Below, in pieces: positions 43,261 through 56,054 of a stretch of DNA of 64,000 bases. The notes under the pieces are model-generated. The model saw nothing but the letters and a program-made list of their open reading frames with translations. It was not told the origin of the DNA and made no database searches. Where the stretch lies: assembly GCA_950295325.1 (NCBI GenBank), contig OX485807.1, positions 32,892,440 through 32,956,439 on the forward strand, written 5' to 3'. Made by a program: the position numbers and the translations under genes. How positions within the stretch are numbered: the first letter of the stretch is position 1; every line of letters starts with the position of its first letter. Source of the stretch: Polytrichum commune (lineage: Eukaryota; Streptophyta; Polytrichopsida; Polytrichales; Polytrichaceae).

Positions 43261-44700
43261 TGCAAATGGTTGATGCAGGTATTGGTTGCATGCATTACGT
43301 GACTTATAAGTTAGGTACTATTGCAAAGGCCAACATAAAAGTTCATTGCAATTGCATAGATGCTCAAAACTTCTCCTTTCATCATTTGTTTCGTGTGTTT
43401 CACATTGCCCCTATCTCCTTTCATAGGTGAATATGAAATAATTCACCTATTTTTGCTTCCACTATCAAATACACAAAACCATAAACGAAATATTGAAAGA
43501 GTGAGATCATGTAGGTATGTATATGTAGGGCTATGGAATAAAACAACTAAAATCATGTGAATTTCTTCTTTTGAGAGAAAGGATTTTGAAAAAACATCAA
43601 ATTCTTGTAAGTATAGTTATTTTGGTTCCCTTTAATTTCAAACACATCCTAAAACACTGGAATTCCAAAATTCACATGAAGAAAAAAAAAAAAAAAAAAA
43701 AAAAATCCACCTACAACAAATTCCCTTAAGGTCAAATTGAGGGGGGTGATCGCACCCTCTTTATTTCAATCTCAAGGATAGATTGCTACAGTAGGATTTG
43801 AGCACAACTTGCTCCCATATACACACTACATTTTCCAAGAAATTTGCACAAGTTGTTTGCAATGACACTATCCAAGAGATTGGCACCTCCAATGGAAAGC
43901 ACTTATCGTCTCGATAAACTAGTATCGATCAACATGAATAAACTATATGTGGAATCTTTAATTTACCACAAAGCCATTAGCTTAAGTTATTGCATTATGA
44001 ACAAATGTTCACTGTTGCAAAAACTATGCAATGAATCTTCCAAAGCTCACCATAAATTTTGGCTTGATGGTTTCAAAGATATGAGGGCAATGAGACAACA
44101 AAAAAATTAAAAACCATGTGAAGATTTGAGAGAGCACAATCTTTACTAAGATTGGGAGTGTCCAACAAAAAATAAGAGAGGAAATGCTTTCATGACATTA
44201 TTGAGCCATGTAGGTCAGTTCCATGACCTTGGAATATGTCAAATATATTATGTGAGCCCCCGAGTAGAGTAAGAATATCCGTTTACTATACATATACATA
44301 CATTCAAACTAAACTTGAAAATTTGGATGGAGTTATACACCCGGCATCATGTATAGGAATCATTGTTCATCCAGGGAATATTTGCAAGAAACACTGTTCA
44401 TCTCAATATTGTTCCATGAAAATACTATTCATAGCAACACTATCATTGAAAATACATTATACAAAATATTATTATTTGTACTCGCACTATTCATTATTCA
44501 TAATGGTGTTAGTTACTTCCCATGAAGATAAGATAGTGGTGGCGGATGTCGGATGCTAAATATAGAATGGAACACAACCATGCAACTGAATAATGTTATG
44601 TTAAGCACAACTTGAAAAGCAATTGCTCCTATGTAACTTGTGAGCTTGTACATATTCCAAAATAGGAGTCATGGAGAAAAAATTAGGATAGGAAGGCATT
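43261..44700. other. AT-rich stretch between inverted arms, no gene recognised
   Basis: It contains a 24-base A-run near 43682-43705 and several short ORFs, the longest 107 codons at 44236-44559, with no family features. If 42897-47395 is one element, this is its interior, but I found no transposase. Confidence 0.35.
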
Positions 44701-44749
44701 GGAAGCCATTCTCTAGTTCATTGTTGAATTGGAGTTAGTCAAATCTATT

Positions 44750-45990
44750 CACAAGCATGGGAAGGGAAAGCCCTCAAGGGCCAACCCATTAAATTTTTAT
44801 GCCATAGCCCATCTCATGATTGGGAAAAGGGATCCTAAATTATTGCAAAATCCCATTTGTTAATTTTTTTTGCGGTCTAATTAATTACCAAATGACAATT
44901 GGGTGCAAGCATGGTAAAGTTGACAACTCTTGACCCCTGCCTAGGTTCAAGTGAAAGTGAGTCAAAACTATACACTAACTTTGAATTTTGAGAAGAAAAA
45001 ATTCATAGACATTATATAGGTCTACAAAGTGAAGCAATTTACGATGACAAAAACAATTCCAAAAAAATTCTACATGTTTTAGAAGACAATGGCAGTGGTG
45101 CGCAAGTAGGTGATATTGAACAAATAATTGTCTACAATTTGTTTAAAATATGATAAAATTACATTAAACTAATGGTGTTTTACAAGTTTAGTTTATGATG
45201 ACCTCAAGTATATAATGAATTCAAGGAATATGAAAAAAGTTCCAACTTCAAAATATTTAAGGTCATGAAATTTACATTCAAAACCAAATTCAATCATGTG
45301 CTTTAGAGCATCACATTTATTGATAAGTTTTGAAAATCTCAACTTGATATTCTACATTTGAGTATTTAACACAACAATAGAGGTCGTTATGAAAAAAAAA
45401 ATCCAATCTAAACAACATTTTACTACTACTTCTAGGCCTTTGATTCAAAAAAAAATTAGTTTAAGTGTATTGGAGCACTATTTTGGTCCACTTTTCCATG
45501 CTTGCACCCAACTCAAGAAACCAATTTAAGTGGGCAAGGGGAGAGGCCTCAAAGGCCACCCCATTCAAATTTTCATACCATTATATTTGAATTTGCACTT
45601 GAAAAGGGTGTGTCCGAGACATCACACCCTTTTCAAGTGCAAGTTCAAACTATGCCTAATCTTGGAATTGAAGGAAACTATAAGGATTTCTAAAATTGTT
45701 GGGATTTTTAGGGATTTTTTTGATGTGATTCCTACTACAAGGATGTAAAAATGGAAACATTAAATTCAATTTTAAACTTTTGTGATTTTGCACTCTAATT
45801 AATTACCAAATTACAACTCGTGAAACCAATTTACAAGGGCAAGGAGAGAGGCCCCAAGGGCCACCCCATTCAAATATGCATATAGAAAATTCTCAACTTG
45901 CACTTGAAAAGGATGTGTTGTCATTGGCACACCCTTTTTAAATGCAAGTTCAAACTATGCCTAGTCCTAGAACTAAGGGATACTACAAGG
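44750..45990. repeat. Repeat array with 'caatttaagtgggcaagg..aggcc' modules
   Basis: Related modules lie at about 44755-44910 (partial), 45505-45720 and 45800-45995. Shared sequence includes 'AAACCAATTTA', 'GGGCAAGGGGAGAGGCC', 'GCCACCCCATTCAAAT', a hairpin, 'CAAGTTCAAACTATGCCTA' and 'CTAATTAATTACCAAAT'. The ORFs starting at 45502, 45530 and 45898 are repeat sequence. Confidence 0.65.
45593..45642. repeat. Perfect 20-bp hairpin
   Basis: TTGCACTTGAAAAGGGTGTG at 45593-45612 is exactly inverted at 45623-45642 around a 10-nt loop. A second, imperfect version of the same hairpin lies at about 45896-45947 in the next repeat module, with compensating and non-compensating changes. The structure resembles a terminator or small-RNA precursor but sits in a repeat. 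Confidence 0.9.
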
Positions 45991-46024
45991 ATTTTTTTTT
46001 TGATTTTCAGATTTTCGGATTTAC

Positions 46025-46880
46025 AAAACAAGCATGATTATGATGTCTCAACTAGCACCCAACAAGGGTACGCCAGCAACGGCATAGCCATTTTGATTGT
46101 CACTCAAGACTTTGAAAGCATTTAAGTTACCACAACACTAAGTTGGAGTATCACTATATTCGTTAATTTGGGACTTTTTCGGCATTTTGAGACAGTTACA
46201 AATATAAGAACATGGATAAAATCACACAGATATTGGAGAATGTTGTAAGATGCAAATACTTTGAAGCGGGTGTTCATATCAAGAACCCAATTAAGAACTC
46301 ATATCAAGATGGTTTAGGTAGGACGACCCAAACATTAGACCATATTGTTGTGGTCCATATATTAATTTGAGACAAGAGAAAGTCTCAAATTAACGAATAT
46401 AGTGATCAGAATGTTTTTGGTCTAAATCATGCAAGATATTTTACAGCACAAACAAGGATGTGAAGTCTCAACTAGCACCCAAAAAGGTACAATAACAACG
46501 GCTTAGGCATTTCAATTTCTAGTCGAGATTCTCAAAACATCAATAAGTTACCCCAACACTGAGTTGGGAATTTTTTTGGTTTAAATAATACAACATATCT
46601 ATAGATCAAGCAAGCATGTGATGTCTCAATTGCCACCAAAAAAAGGTATGCTAGTGGTGGCACAACAATTTTGATTGCCAGTCCAAATTCTTGAGTCATT
46701 GATAAGATAACCTAGCATAGTCTCTCAAAACATTGATAAGAGATCCATTGGGATTTTTTGATGCTTGGGAATTTTTTTCCAAATCTTGCAAGATATCATG
46801 CAAGGGTTTGTTGGCGACGGCATAGCCATTTCGACTTCCAATTGGTGTAAAAACATTGATGTTTTTTTTTTTTATGCAAC
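46025..46880. repeat. Degenerate tandem repeat with a long inverted pair
   Basis: Variants of 'GATGTCTCAACTAGCACCCAA' followed by 'ggtacgccagcaacggcatagccattt' and 'aagttacc.caacactgagttgg' occur at about 46040, 46460 and 46618, with a partial copy at about 46808. Within the array, 46151-46175 is inverted at 46381-46405 (25 bp, one mismatch). Confidence 0.6.
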
Positions 46881-47029
46881 AATCGCGATTCCTAAATGCT
46901 TGATCCAAATTGTTACCCATATTAGAGGTTTACTAATGATATGAAAACGTTTGAGAGAAAACCCATTTGGGAATCAACACCTTCGCAATTTTAGTGTTGC
47001 TCATGATCTAACGAAGGCATCAACCATAA

Positions 47030-47395
47030 AGAAATGCCACTAAGAAGCATCGGCCATTCCTCTTGCAACCCTAAGCAAGAAATCACCTCATTCTCAACTC
47101 AACCACCCCCTTCCAACACCTTTGTACTACATCTTCCATATGTGCATGAATGAGATACGGATATGAGAAAATTATTCATCCTAGTTTCACTTAATTTTAA
47201 ATACTTATCCCATAAAGTCTTGTGACCCTTTCATACAAGTACAAATGTTATATATTTTCTCAAGGTCCTCGATACATGTACATAATTACGAGTTATAATT
47301 TGTGTAGCACGTATACATAGTATAAAAAAATCAAATTAATACTCATTTTGTGCACTCATGTATACTCATATGTGTTATGAAAGATGCACCCCCGA
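47030..47395. repeat. Right arm of the large inverted repeat (partner 42897-43260)
   Basis: It contains the complements 'TTCCTCTTGCAACCCTAAGC', 'CATGTACATAATTACGAGTT', 'TATAATTTGTGTAGC', 'TGTGTTATGAAAGATGCACC'. It ends at 47395 with 'CCCCCGAG', equivalent to the edge next to the transposon at 42895. Confidence 0.65.
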
Positions 47396-47404
47396 GAACA
47401 AATA

Positions 47405-47845
47405 TTCGGGCACAACTTCCTCTCAAAATCCTAACCTCCTAACACCAACCTCTAGTCCACATAATCAAATGAAAGACAAAAAAAAACCCTAACACCAACT
47501 TGGCCAATTTTTTTGTGCCAATTCCATGTTCTTGCAACCACAAAGTCCAAAAAAAGACAAGACACAAGATAAAAAATACCCTAGAAAAACCTAGGGCTCA
47601 TCACCCATCCCCCCTCCTTTTCAACCATCACCCATATTGGCTATGATATTGGAGGCTTAGTCATTTCATGTGCCAACAAACAACATTAATTGCCATGGAT
47701 TGCTTTGCAAAAAGAAGAAGAAGAAGAAGAAGAAAAGATGTTGAGGTACATGTTCCTCTAAAAATCCTAAGTTCCTAACACCCACCTCAAGTCCACATAA
47801 TCAAAAGAAAGACAACAAAAAAATTCCCCAACACCAACTGCGGCT
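47405..47845. repeat. Direct duplication with a (GAA)n microsatellite
   Basis: The segments 47430-47500 and 47755-47840 share 'TCCTAAC', 'CTAACACC', 'AGTCCACATAATCAAA', 'GAAAGACAA' and 'AACACCAACT'. A (GAA)n tract lies at 47711-47736. Confidence 0.55.
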
Positions 47846-48532
47846 TATTTAGGGACATGTTTAATGTGTCTTCCCTTAATTGGTTCGCCTTCCCCACACT
47901 CCCATGAAAAGGTTACCAAGAAAGATTACAAAAATAGAAACATGTCAACTTTATTTATTATTCTTCCCACATGTGATTACCAAACACAACTAACCCATCA
48001 TGTACTTGTTCATCCCATGCCATCTAGAGCATCAATGACACTTGAAATTAAGCCATGCATCCCCTCCTATCTCCATGATTATATTCCATTGTCAATAAGT
48101 ATATTTAACTAGGTACCATGTACATAGAATTGTCGCTATGCATAATTGTGACAATACTGGAATCCCTCTTGTTAGTCCTTACTAGGTATAGGTATCACAC
48201 AACCCTATTGCATGTACATGATTCAGGCATGGCATTCATTTATTGTGTGAGAAAACCTACACCTAGTTTGTTGCGTTTGGTTATCTTATATCTAAGGACG
48301 TTTTTAAAGTATGATTTTCCACCATAATTCATTGATACAATCCACAATCAATTCATCTATCAATCTCAAAAATCATCCAATTTGGGTTGTTTTTTAATTT
48401 GCATCCTTTTATTGACCTAACCTCATTTATCAACAATTACTTCCTATTGTTTGGCACAAATACACTTCCTTGTTTTAGTTCTTACCAAATTCACCATTCT
48501 TGTTTTTGTTTGTAGTTTTATACTTCTTCTCT
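47846..48532. other. Intergenic leader of the following decayed gene
   Basis: Short ORFs only. No promoter element could be called with confidence. The region precedes a long decayed coding region that begins at ATG 48533. Confidence 0.3.
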
Positions 48533-50860
48533 ATGGATGCCTTTCAAGACGATAGCCTCTTGCCCCAAGCCGACGAAGGAAATGGTGGTTCCCAAAGTGA
48601 TCAACGTTCTCAGGTTCCTTTAGAGTTGTCTAACTTGTCTTTGAAGAGCTTTGATGTATTCATCCCTCACGATAGCAACAATGATGACAAGGCTCCAACA
48701 CAAGCTACAAATGAAGCTCAAATGGGTATTGATTCCTTAGATTATACATGTGCATCTTGTAGCAATGATGATATTCTTTGTGTTGCTATTGGTGCTTCTC
48801 TTAATCCAAAATATAAGTCTCCCATTGTTGTAGTGGTCTTAGAACACAATGATTGTCTTCCAATTTTTGTCCCCACCTTTGGTGCGTCTATAGTTGACAT
48901 CAGCAAGTACTTGTTGTTAGGATTGTTCCATCTTGAATTACAGACCATTGCAATATGTCTAAATGTCATGGGCCTCACTGAAAAAGTTTTTGGTATGATG
49001 CCCATCCCTCCCTCTCATGCCAAAGGCCATGGTCATAATTTTTTGGCACTTTTGGCGGGTACATGTTGCGTGGTTGGATTATGCCGCTCAATGGTGTTGA
49101 GACCTACCATTTATGATGCGTCGATGGTTCCTACTTCTTTGTCTGATGGCAAGACTTTTGATGAGGATATTCTTTTGTCCACTCTATTTGGAGTTCCAAG
49201 TCTCCCTCTCAAGGACCCCTACGCCCCCTCCGCCATCACTAGTTGTGCCCAATGATAATGGCGATGATAGGGTTGTGAAAATCTTGTCACTAATGGAATT
49301 GTTGAAAGAGAGTCAAGCCCACAACAAAACCAACTTCATTAAACTTTTGATACTCTCCCTCCACATTTTGTCAAGTTTTTGCTGTGAGAATTCGATGGGA
49401 ACATCATGTTCAAGTTGTCCCCCCTTGAGTACCACCCACCTATTGTTTACAATGGATTGGCGTCATGATGGTCATATTTGGACCGCCACCAAGATGAGTA
49501 ACATCAAGAACAACCACAACCTCATCTTTTGCTATGCAACTTGTGTTGGTCGCTTAGTACGTCCCAACAACTCCTGCACCTACCTTGAAGCGCACATCTC
49601 ACCAAATATAATGCTATGGGTGGGGAATACCAAAAACCAATTACATAGCTGATCTAGCAAGATGGTGAAGAAGTCAACCCTTGCTTGTAAGAAATATTTG
49701 ACTAGGCCTGAGTGTGTCAGTCCCTGTATTGCCATGATGTATCCACTACATGCAGTATGCGAACATGGTTTGTAATCATCTAGGTGAACGCAAACACCTC
49801 GTGGCTCAGGGAGAATGCAACAAGATTGTGGGCATCATGAAGAAATTGGTCTAAGAAGAAGTCCAATGTTACCCTAGAGCAAAGGTGTCTGCCATCGCTC
49901 TTGTTGTGAAAAATACTTGGATGTCTACCAATATTTTGGGACATGTGGGCCACACTGCCCAAAATTTTGAAATCAAATGCCATGAAGATTTCATGTCTAG
50001 GTTTTGACAATAAACTCTCCTAATTTTCGTAACCACAGAGTTTTTTCCTTTTTTTCAAATCTCAATATGCTTAGAAAGGCATCATTGAGCACATTCTGGA
50101 GGTAAAACGCACTAGCAAGGTGGACTATATCCAAGATAGCTCATCCCTAGGCCAAAGGTCATAGTTTCTTTTTGAAGATGAGCAACACTAGACATGGCTC
50201 TAGGGTTGACCTCGTCAAGCACATGTAGCCTAAAGGTTCTTTGGAGGATGTGTGGCTGATGTTTGACCACGTGAAAAGGGTACAAGGATGAACAACGATG
50301 GCTTGCCACATGTATGATACGACCTTTACATCAATCCTTACTGTTGCAATTTGAAGACACTAAGTCCCAAAGTTACATGTGGTACTTGATGATCGAACAC
50401 ATGAAGCTCCATGACATTGAGCAACTTTTTTTCCAAGGATTTATGGTAGATTCTACCCAAGCCAATTGGAATGTGGTGCACATGGTCTTTGGAAGTGGAA
50501 ATGGAGATGACATTCGAATTCTACTTGGAACAACTGTTGGAACAACATAGAAAACACATTGTTGCGTGTTTTCTTGATACATTCAATTCACTAGTCTATG
50601 AGTGGAAGCATTGGAAGACGTTGGATAAAAAAATTGCAATAAGTCACAAGCTTGAAGATTGGATGGAGTCATCTGGAGCATGTACATTGGATGGAGAGGA
50701 AGCCAAGCTGCATTGGCTAGAATTTTAGAACTTTGCGCAATGGGGTTCTGCGATTTGGGACTGTGAGTCCAATAACTCTTTATACTCTGATTTTGGTTCA
50801 TATCATATTAGACTATGTTGTTTTTATTCCACCTTGTCTCATTTCAGTGTTGTGTCAAAG
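48533..50860 (+). pseudogene. Decayed long protein-coding region, probably a transposase-like gene
   Basis: The first ORF (48533-49255, 240 codons) starts 'MDAFQDDSLLPQADEGNGG' and is acidic, Ser/Gln-rich at its N-terminus. It shifts frame near 49.2 kb into 49113-49652 ('RHDGHIWTATKMS', 'CYATCVGRLVRPNNSCTYLE', a Cys/His zinc-knuckle-like block). After several stops and shifts it continues to 'HLGERKHLVAQGECNKIVGI' (about 49770), 'MAHLDMALG'-like debris, 'FFQGFMVDSTQANWNVVHMV' (about 50437) and 'SHKLEDWMESSGACTLDGEE'. The 'F-M-x-D-S-x-Q-A-N-W' block resembles the first Asp region of MULE-type RNase H transposases and, from memory, a repeated protein family of seedless plants; I cannot confirm that without a search. 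It is clearly non-functional, with at least four lesions. Confidence 0.55.
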
Positions 50861-51464
50861 TAGAACATGACGCTAGAGGAGGATGCAAGCATGCCCACAT
50901 GCGACTTGGCCGAGATTGTTCACCATGAATGACATGCAAATTGTTCCTAGGGTGGTGACAAATTTATAACATGTTGCCCCAAATAGAATATTCTCTTGAG
51001 TAACCCTTCAAAAGGAATATTCTTGAACAATCTTGAAAATTTTATTGGGCAAACTTGGAATTAATTTATAGGATGCCTGAAATATGGAGGTATGCCTATA
51101 TATAGACCTATCAATCCATGAAATATGCTTGGAGGGTCCGCTCACATGACCTTGCTCATGAAATAGTGCAACTCATGGAAATTTGAATGCAATGATAAAA
51201 CAATTCGACATGAAGAATTAAATATGTAATTTTGATGTTAAATCTATGTGAATATATGATAAGTAATGAAAATATTATGAAATAGATATAATACTATCAC
51301 AAGAAACTCTACATATTCTATTGTAGGATCCTACCATACACTTCTATCAAGGGTTCCTACACTAGAATATAACATGTTATAATTCTGGACTTGGACTAAG
51401 TCTAGTTTTACCTAAATATCAGTTATTCCAAAACTTCTACGAATTGATGATTTGTTACTTCACA

Positions 51465-51511
<47 letters not shown>

Positions 51512-52072
51512 TGTTTGAAAAGAGAGCACAAAGAGGAATTCAATGATACAATTTATGTATGAAGTGAAGAAGGTTTGCACTTCCAAACACACTTTGTTAG
51601 AACCAAACACAGGTCACCGTCCAAACCCCCTGGATATTAAATTTCACTTCTAGTCCCTTTTTTTAATGAAATATCTTAGAATTTAGAGACCAAGAACTAG
51701 TTATAATAATGTTTACCTTTCTTCACCGCCAATATAAACTCCCTTGGAGAAATTTGTATCCCATTTTGGACACGAGTTTTGGGTACTTGAGATGCTAGCT
51801 TCACGTTGCAAGTTTTACTTGTAAGTATGCGTGGGGATTGGTGAGGGTGATGAAACGGCTGGCCTGCCATTTAACCATCGGCTCCTAACCCTAGCTCGGA
51901 TCCTAGTCTACCTATGTATGTCGGACATGGGGAGTTGAGCCAGCCACTAGTGTCGGCCGTGCTAAAGACCGGTCGCCCTTTTTCATCTCCTCCCGGCTTG
52001 CTTCTCACTCACACCACCATACACACCGCTTGCCAACCTTTGTGTTCCTCAATATTGTGCAAATTGGAACTC
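50861..52072. other. Intergenic, with one microsatellite
   Basis: No gene recognised. The only structured feature is the CAA microsatellite listed separately. Confidence 0.4.
51467..51510. repeat. (CAA)n microsatellite
   Basis: About 14 uninterrupted CAA units. Likely polymorphic and of no coding relevance. Confidence 0.95.
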
Positions 52073-52551
52073 AATACACTCTAGACACCGTAGTATCACA
52101 CCTGTGGCAACCAAAGTGCACGTGACATTACGGAGTTTTATAGTGTTAACATGGATGTGTGATACTATAGACTTAGTGTAGCATGTGACACTATTGGATA
52201 ACACGAAGGAGATGTGAGGACGATTTGAATTTGTTCTCCTGTCACCTACGCTAGTGTGGTCCACTCCACTTGGCTTTCCCGGGTGATGTGGCATATGCAT
52301 GCACCATCATTCAACAAGTGGCAGAAGAAGAAGAAGAAGGTGATACTCCACATGTTGACACATGGAGCAATGCAAGGGTGTGGGTTGACTTCTTTGGTGG
52401 TTTGCATCGATGACAATTTTGTGATATAAGGGAGGGAATTGTGGCAATAAGGAGTGAGATTTGAACTACGAACATCCGTTCCCTAGGGTTTGGGGATATT
52501 AGAGAGTGTGTGACATTATGGGGGTTGATATTACGGAGTTTAGGGTGTATT
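52073..52551. mobile_element. MITE of the 'ACACTCTAAACTCCGTAATATC' type, copy 3 (about 480 bp)
   Basis: The left end AATACACTCTAGACACCGTA at 52073 and the right end, whose complement reads AATACACCCTAAACTCCGTA, are terminal inverted repeats. The interior aligns with 2261-2761 in the same orientation. A shared GAA-type tract ('AGAAGAAGAAGAAGAAGG') lies at the same internal position but differs in length. The minus ORF at 52049-52300 is a shadow. Confidence 0.78.
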
Positions 52552-55500
52552 GAGAGATGTGTTATTCAAGTTCATTTTTTTTTCATGTTCTCCAAGCTCT
52601 ACCAATCACATTTACACAACGAAACTTGTGTTCCATTAGCAAATCTATGACAAAGCATCAACAAAGATCAAACCTCCCATGATTTAGTTATGATGATAGG
52701 AAGTGCATGTTTGTTGAATCTTAATTGAATGCACATGTTTTCCCAATTGTGTTCAGTATTGGAGTAATTAGTGCAAATTGAACACGTCATCCAATTGCTT
52801 TTAAACACGTGTCTTTATGTTGACTACTCTTAAATCGATCCTAACCAATTCAAGAAAGAAGCCGAATAACACCCAAATACCTTAACACATTATTTTTATA
52901 GGGTGCATTCCAATGAACTTGGAACTTTCGTACCACTTTTGATGTCGAGGGCAATCTAGTCCACTAGTAGTGCAACATAGTACTTGTGATCAGTGACCTA
53001 TATGTGGAAACCAATTGCATTATGAAAAGTTAAGAAGAAATTCTCTTTGTTTCAACTAAATTCGAGAAGATGCATCGGGCCCAAAGTTGAAGGTTTCAAG
53101 TTGGGCAGCTAGTGATTATCTTGTTCTTTCTAAATTTGGATGATGGGATGGATAAGAATACATTCAAAATACATATGTGAGAATTTGAATTCTCAAATTT
53201 GGAGTCCATATACCTATTCTAGAGGTGGTCAAAGTTCATTGATTGGGCAATGAACATCACAATGAGCTCAAATGCTAGTTTTAACACTTGTTTGGTTTGG
53301 GGTGTCGCCCACACATCAACAAATGCTTGATCTTGCAACGGACAACACCCATAGGCATAAAAGTTTGTTTCCTCCTCCAACTCTTACTAGTGGCCTTCTA
53401 TGAGCATCAAAAATAGCTTGGAGCATCATTTACCCTCAGATTAAATTGAATTTGAACAAGACTTGTACTTATTTATTCTTGAAACATTAAAGAATCTCCT
53501 TGCCAAGTGGGAGGCCTAGATGAAGATGTGAAGTCTCTTCAACTAAGTTTATAAGGTGATCATGTCATGATTGATAATTTATTTCTAAAACATAAATTGT
53601 TTTAGAAGTGGATATGCTTACTAGGTGTGAATCTATGACTGGGCACCAATAAGATATGTGTTCAAAACAAATTGGACCGTGTGCTCAAAGAGTATTAATA
53701 AATTTAACTTAAATAATCAACACAATGGAGGGGTGACTTCCACATCTAAAGCTAGACTTAATTTATGCCAATTTTATCATAGCGCCTCCGGCCCACCGAT
53801 AAAATAATATGCACGTAATTAATTATGTCCAAAATTCATGCATAAATGTGGATTAACTTAATACCTAGTTAACTCCAGTCTTGTTGCAACACATGATGTC
53901 TTTCTGATGTCCATGGTTAACTGCAAGCCTTGTCACATACCGCATGCTAATAGGGAATACAACAGGAAGAACATACAGAAATTACTCTGCAATCACATAT
54001 CGATCAGTAACTTGGTGACTGGCAAACATAAGTTAATTTGAAGTCACTTCTTGTCATCCAATAAGTGATTGGCAAGAACCAATTTTACGATTAGGGTTAA
54101 GTTTATGATTTTGCTACATAAGTCAAAGTGAAGGACTTCGGAAGAGTTCATTTAAGTTAGTTCAGTTAGTTGTTTGTTAGTCATCTGAGTTAGTTGAATT
54201 TGATTGCTTTAGTTGAGTTAGTGGAATTTGTGGAAGTAGTTATCATACTTGAGATAGTTCACTGATTTGTAAAATCAAGCACATTTTTGAGAGACGGACT
54301 CAAACTGAGCATTGTAGACTAATATTGAAGTGGTATCTGTGAAGATTAATGAGAGTAGAATATGAGCACAACCCATAGATATTCAAGGCCCCACAAAACA
54401 TGGACAGCTTGCTGAGTAATGATATGAATGTACATAATATGCAACATTTATTTCAAGCTGAATCTGAAGTTGGCAAATTTATACATACGTATAGCTTCAT
54501 AAATTACACTTACCCCATATTATAACAAGTAGTAAGAGGCTTGATGTTATATCATTGCAGTTTGCATAGCATAATATGAATTGGCATGCGCCGGAAGGAT
54601 GAGTTGAAATCTGTCGAATTGTGTTGTTACTTGTGTCTTTGCTGGATCCAGAATTTGATCTTATATTCTGCAAGTGGCAAGTATAGCTGCATCATGTTCT
54701 CTGTGTCTCTAGTGGCACGTACTTAGATCCACATATCATACGCCTTCTAATTCAACCACAGTGTTTGATAGTGTAGGAAGTGATTCCATGTACAACCTGA
54801 CCCATTGCTTTTGACAGGTCAAATTGATCCTTCCCATGTGATAATTCACGAGGCATCCGTAAAAGGCCAAGTCTGGTGAATGTACATAAATTCATGACCA
54901 TTCGCATTAAAGGTGTAAAAGATCATCCCTTCTTGAAGGCGTGAGGGCTGAAGCATTTGTTAATATGTGTGATGAAATAGCCTTCCAAAGACTCGGCGTT
55001 TTTTAGAAATATCTTAAAAGATAAGTTGTAAGGCACCATCAAAAGGACCACATCCACACTGTAAAAGAATGACTAAAAACAGTTTTTAAGTCTCCCATAG
55101 TGACTCTAAAAGGAAAAACCTGGAAAGTCATAACAATCACAAAACTCATAATACTATATTCATGTTCATTATTTACACTATGTTCATTATGTTTTGATGT
55201 GAAACACGATATGGTTGGCTGACATTATAGCATACACTACTAAAGTTACAAGCATGATATGACCTTGAGATGAACTTGCTGTCAAAATGTCTTTTGAGAT
55301 GTCTTTTAAACTTTTTAAGGTGATAAACAACTTCAAGTAGTCAAGTCTGGAAAAAGAGAACAACAGTGGCTATATTATATTCATTTATTTATCTTTCGGC
55401 AGAGCCCAATGAGGCCCATTAAACTGAGGCATTTAAACCAGTCGAGGTAAACACACAAGTTGTGGTGTTGCAGAATCCGATGAGTCGGGTGTCACATGGG

Positions 55501-56050
55501 TCCTAAAGTTCACCTCCTCTGTCTCAGTATGTTGAAACATGGTAGATGTACACTTTCAATAGGGGTAACATCTACACTAGTCCTAGATAGTAGAAAGAGG
55601 AGAGGAGACGAACTTCAAGATCTTTGTGGATTGTACGTGGTGGTGGGGCAGGGCTTGGGCTTGAGCTGATCAATGGAGGATGGGGCTAATCTTGTCTGGT
55701 GGACACTTTCCCAAAGGCTGTTGGGATGAAGTGCCTGTGCACTGGTATATCCCCTCCGTGCCTCTTGTCGGGAAACATCTTAGCCTTCACAAGGGACCCT
55801 GGTCCCCTGCTGGTCATGATAACTTCCAGCTCATGGGCCACTCGAGAGTCGATGTGGAGAACTTTAATTCATGATGTGTAGGTATGTACCTGCTCTTGTG
55901 AATTGTGCTTGGATCGTGCTTGTATCGGTAGCGCGCGCAACTAGTTCATGCGCGTGCCTTGTTCATAGGCCATGATATTGGGATTTCCAAAATGACACCT
56001 GATTCCAAACATTGGGAGATCATATGATTCCGATCACCGGATTGGGAGAG
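52552..56050. other. Long gene-free stretch
   Basis: I recognise no gene. About 53610-53700 is a fragment of the dispersed repeat also found in WDR6 introns ('TATGTGTTCAAAACAAATTG'). The overlapping 55680-55881 ORFs show no domain and only one of the two frames could be real. The remaining sequence is AT-rich and unstructured by eye. Confidence 0.4.
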
Positions 56051-56054
56051 GAAA

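Noticed and set aside
45502-46125. Series of 63-75-codon ORFs with similar sequences
   Set aside because: They are translations of repeat modules, with no frame conservation between modules.
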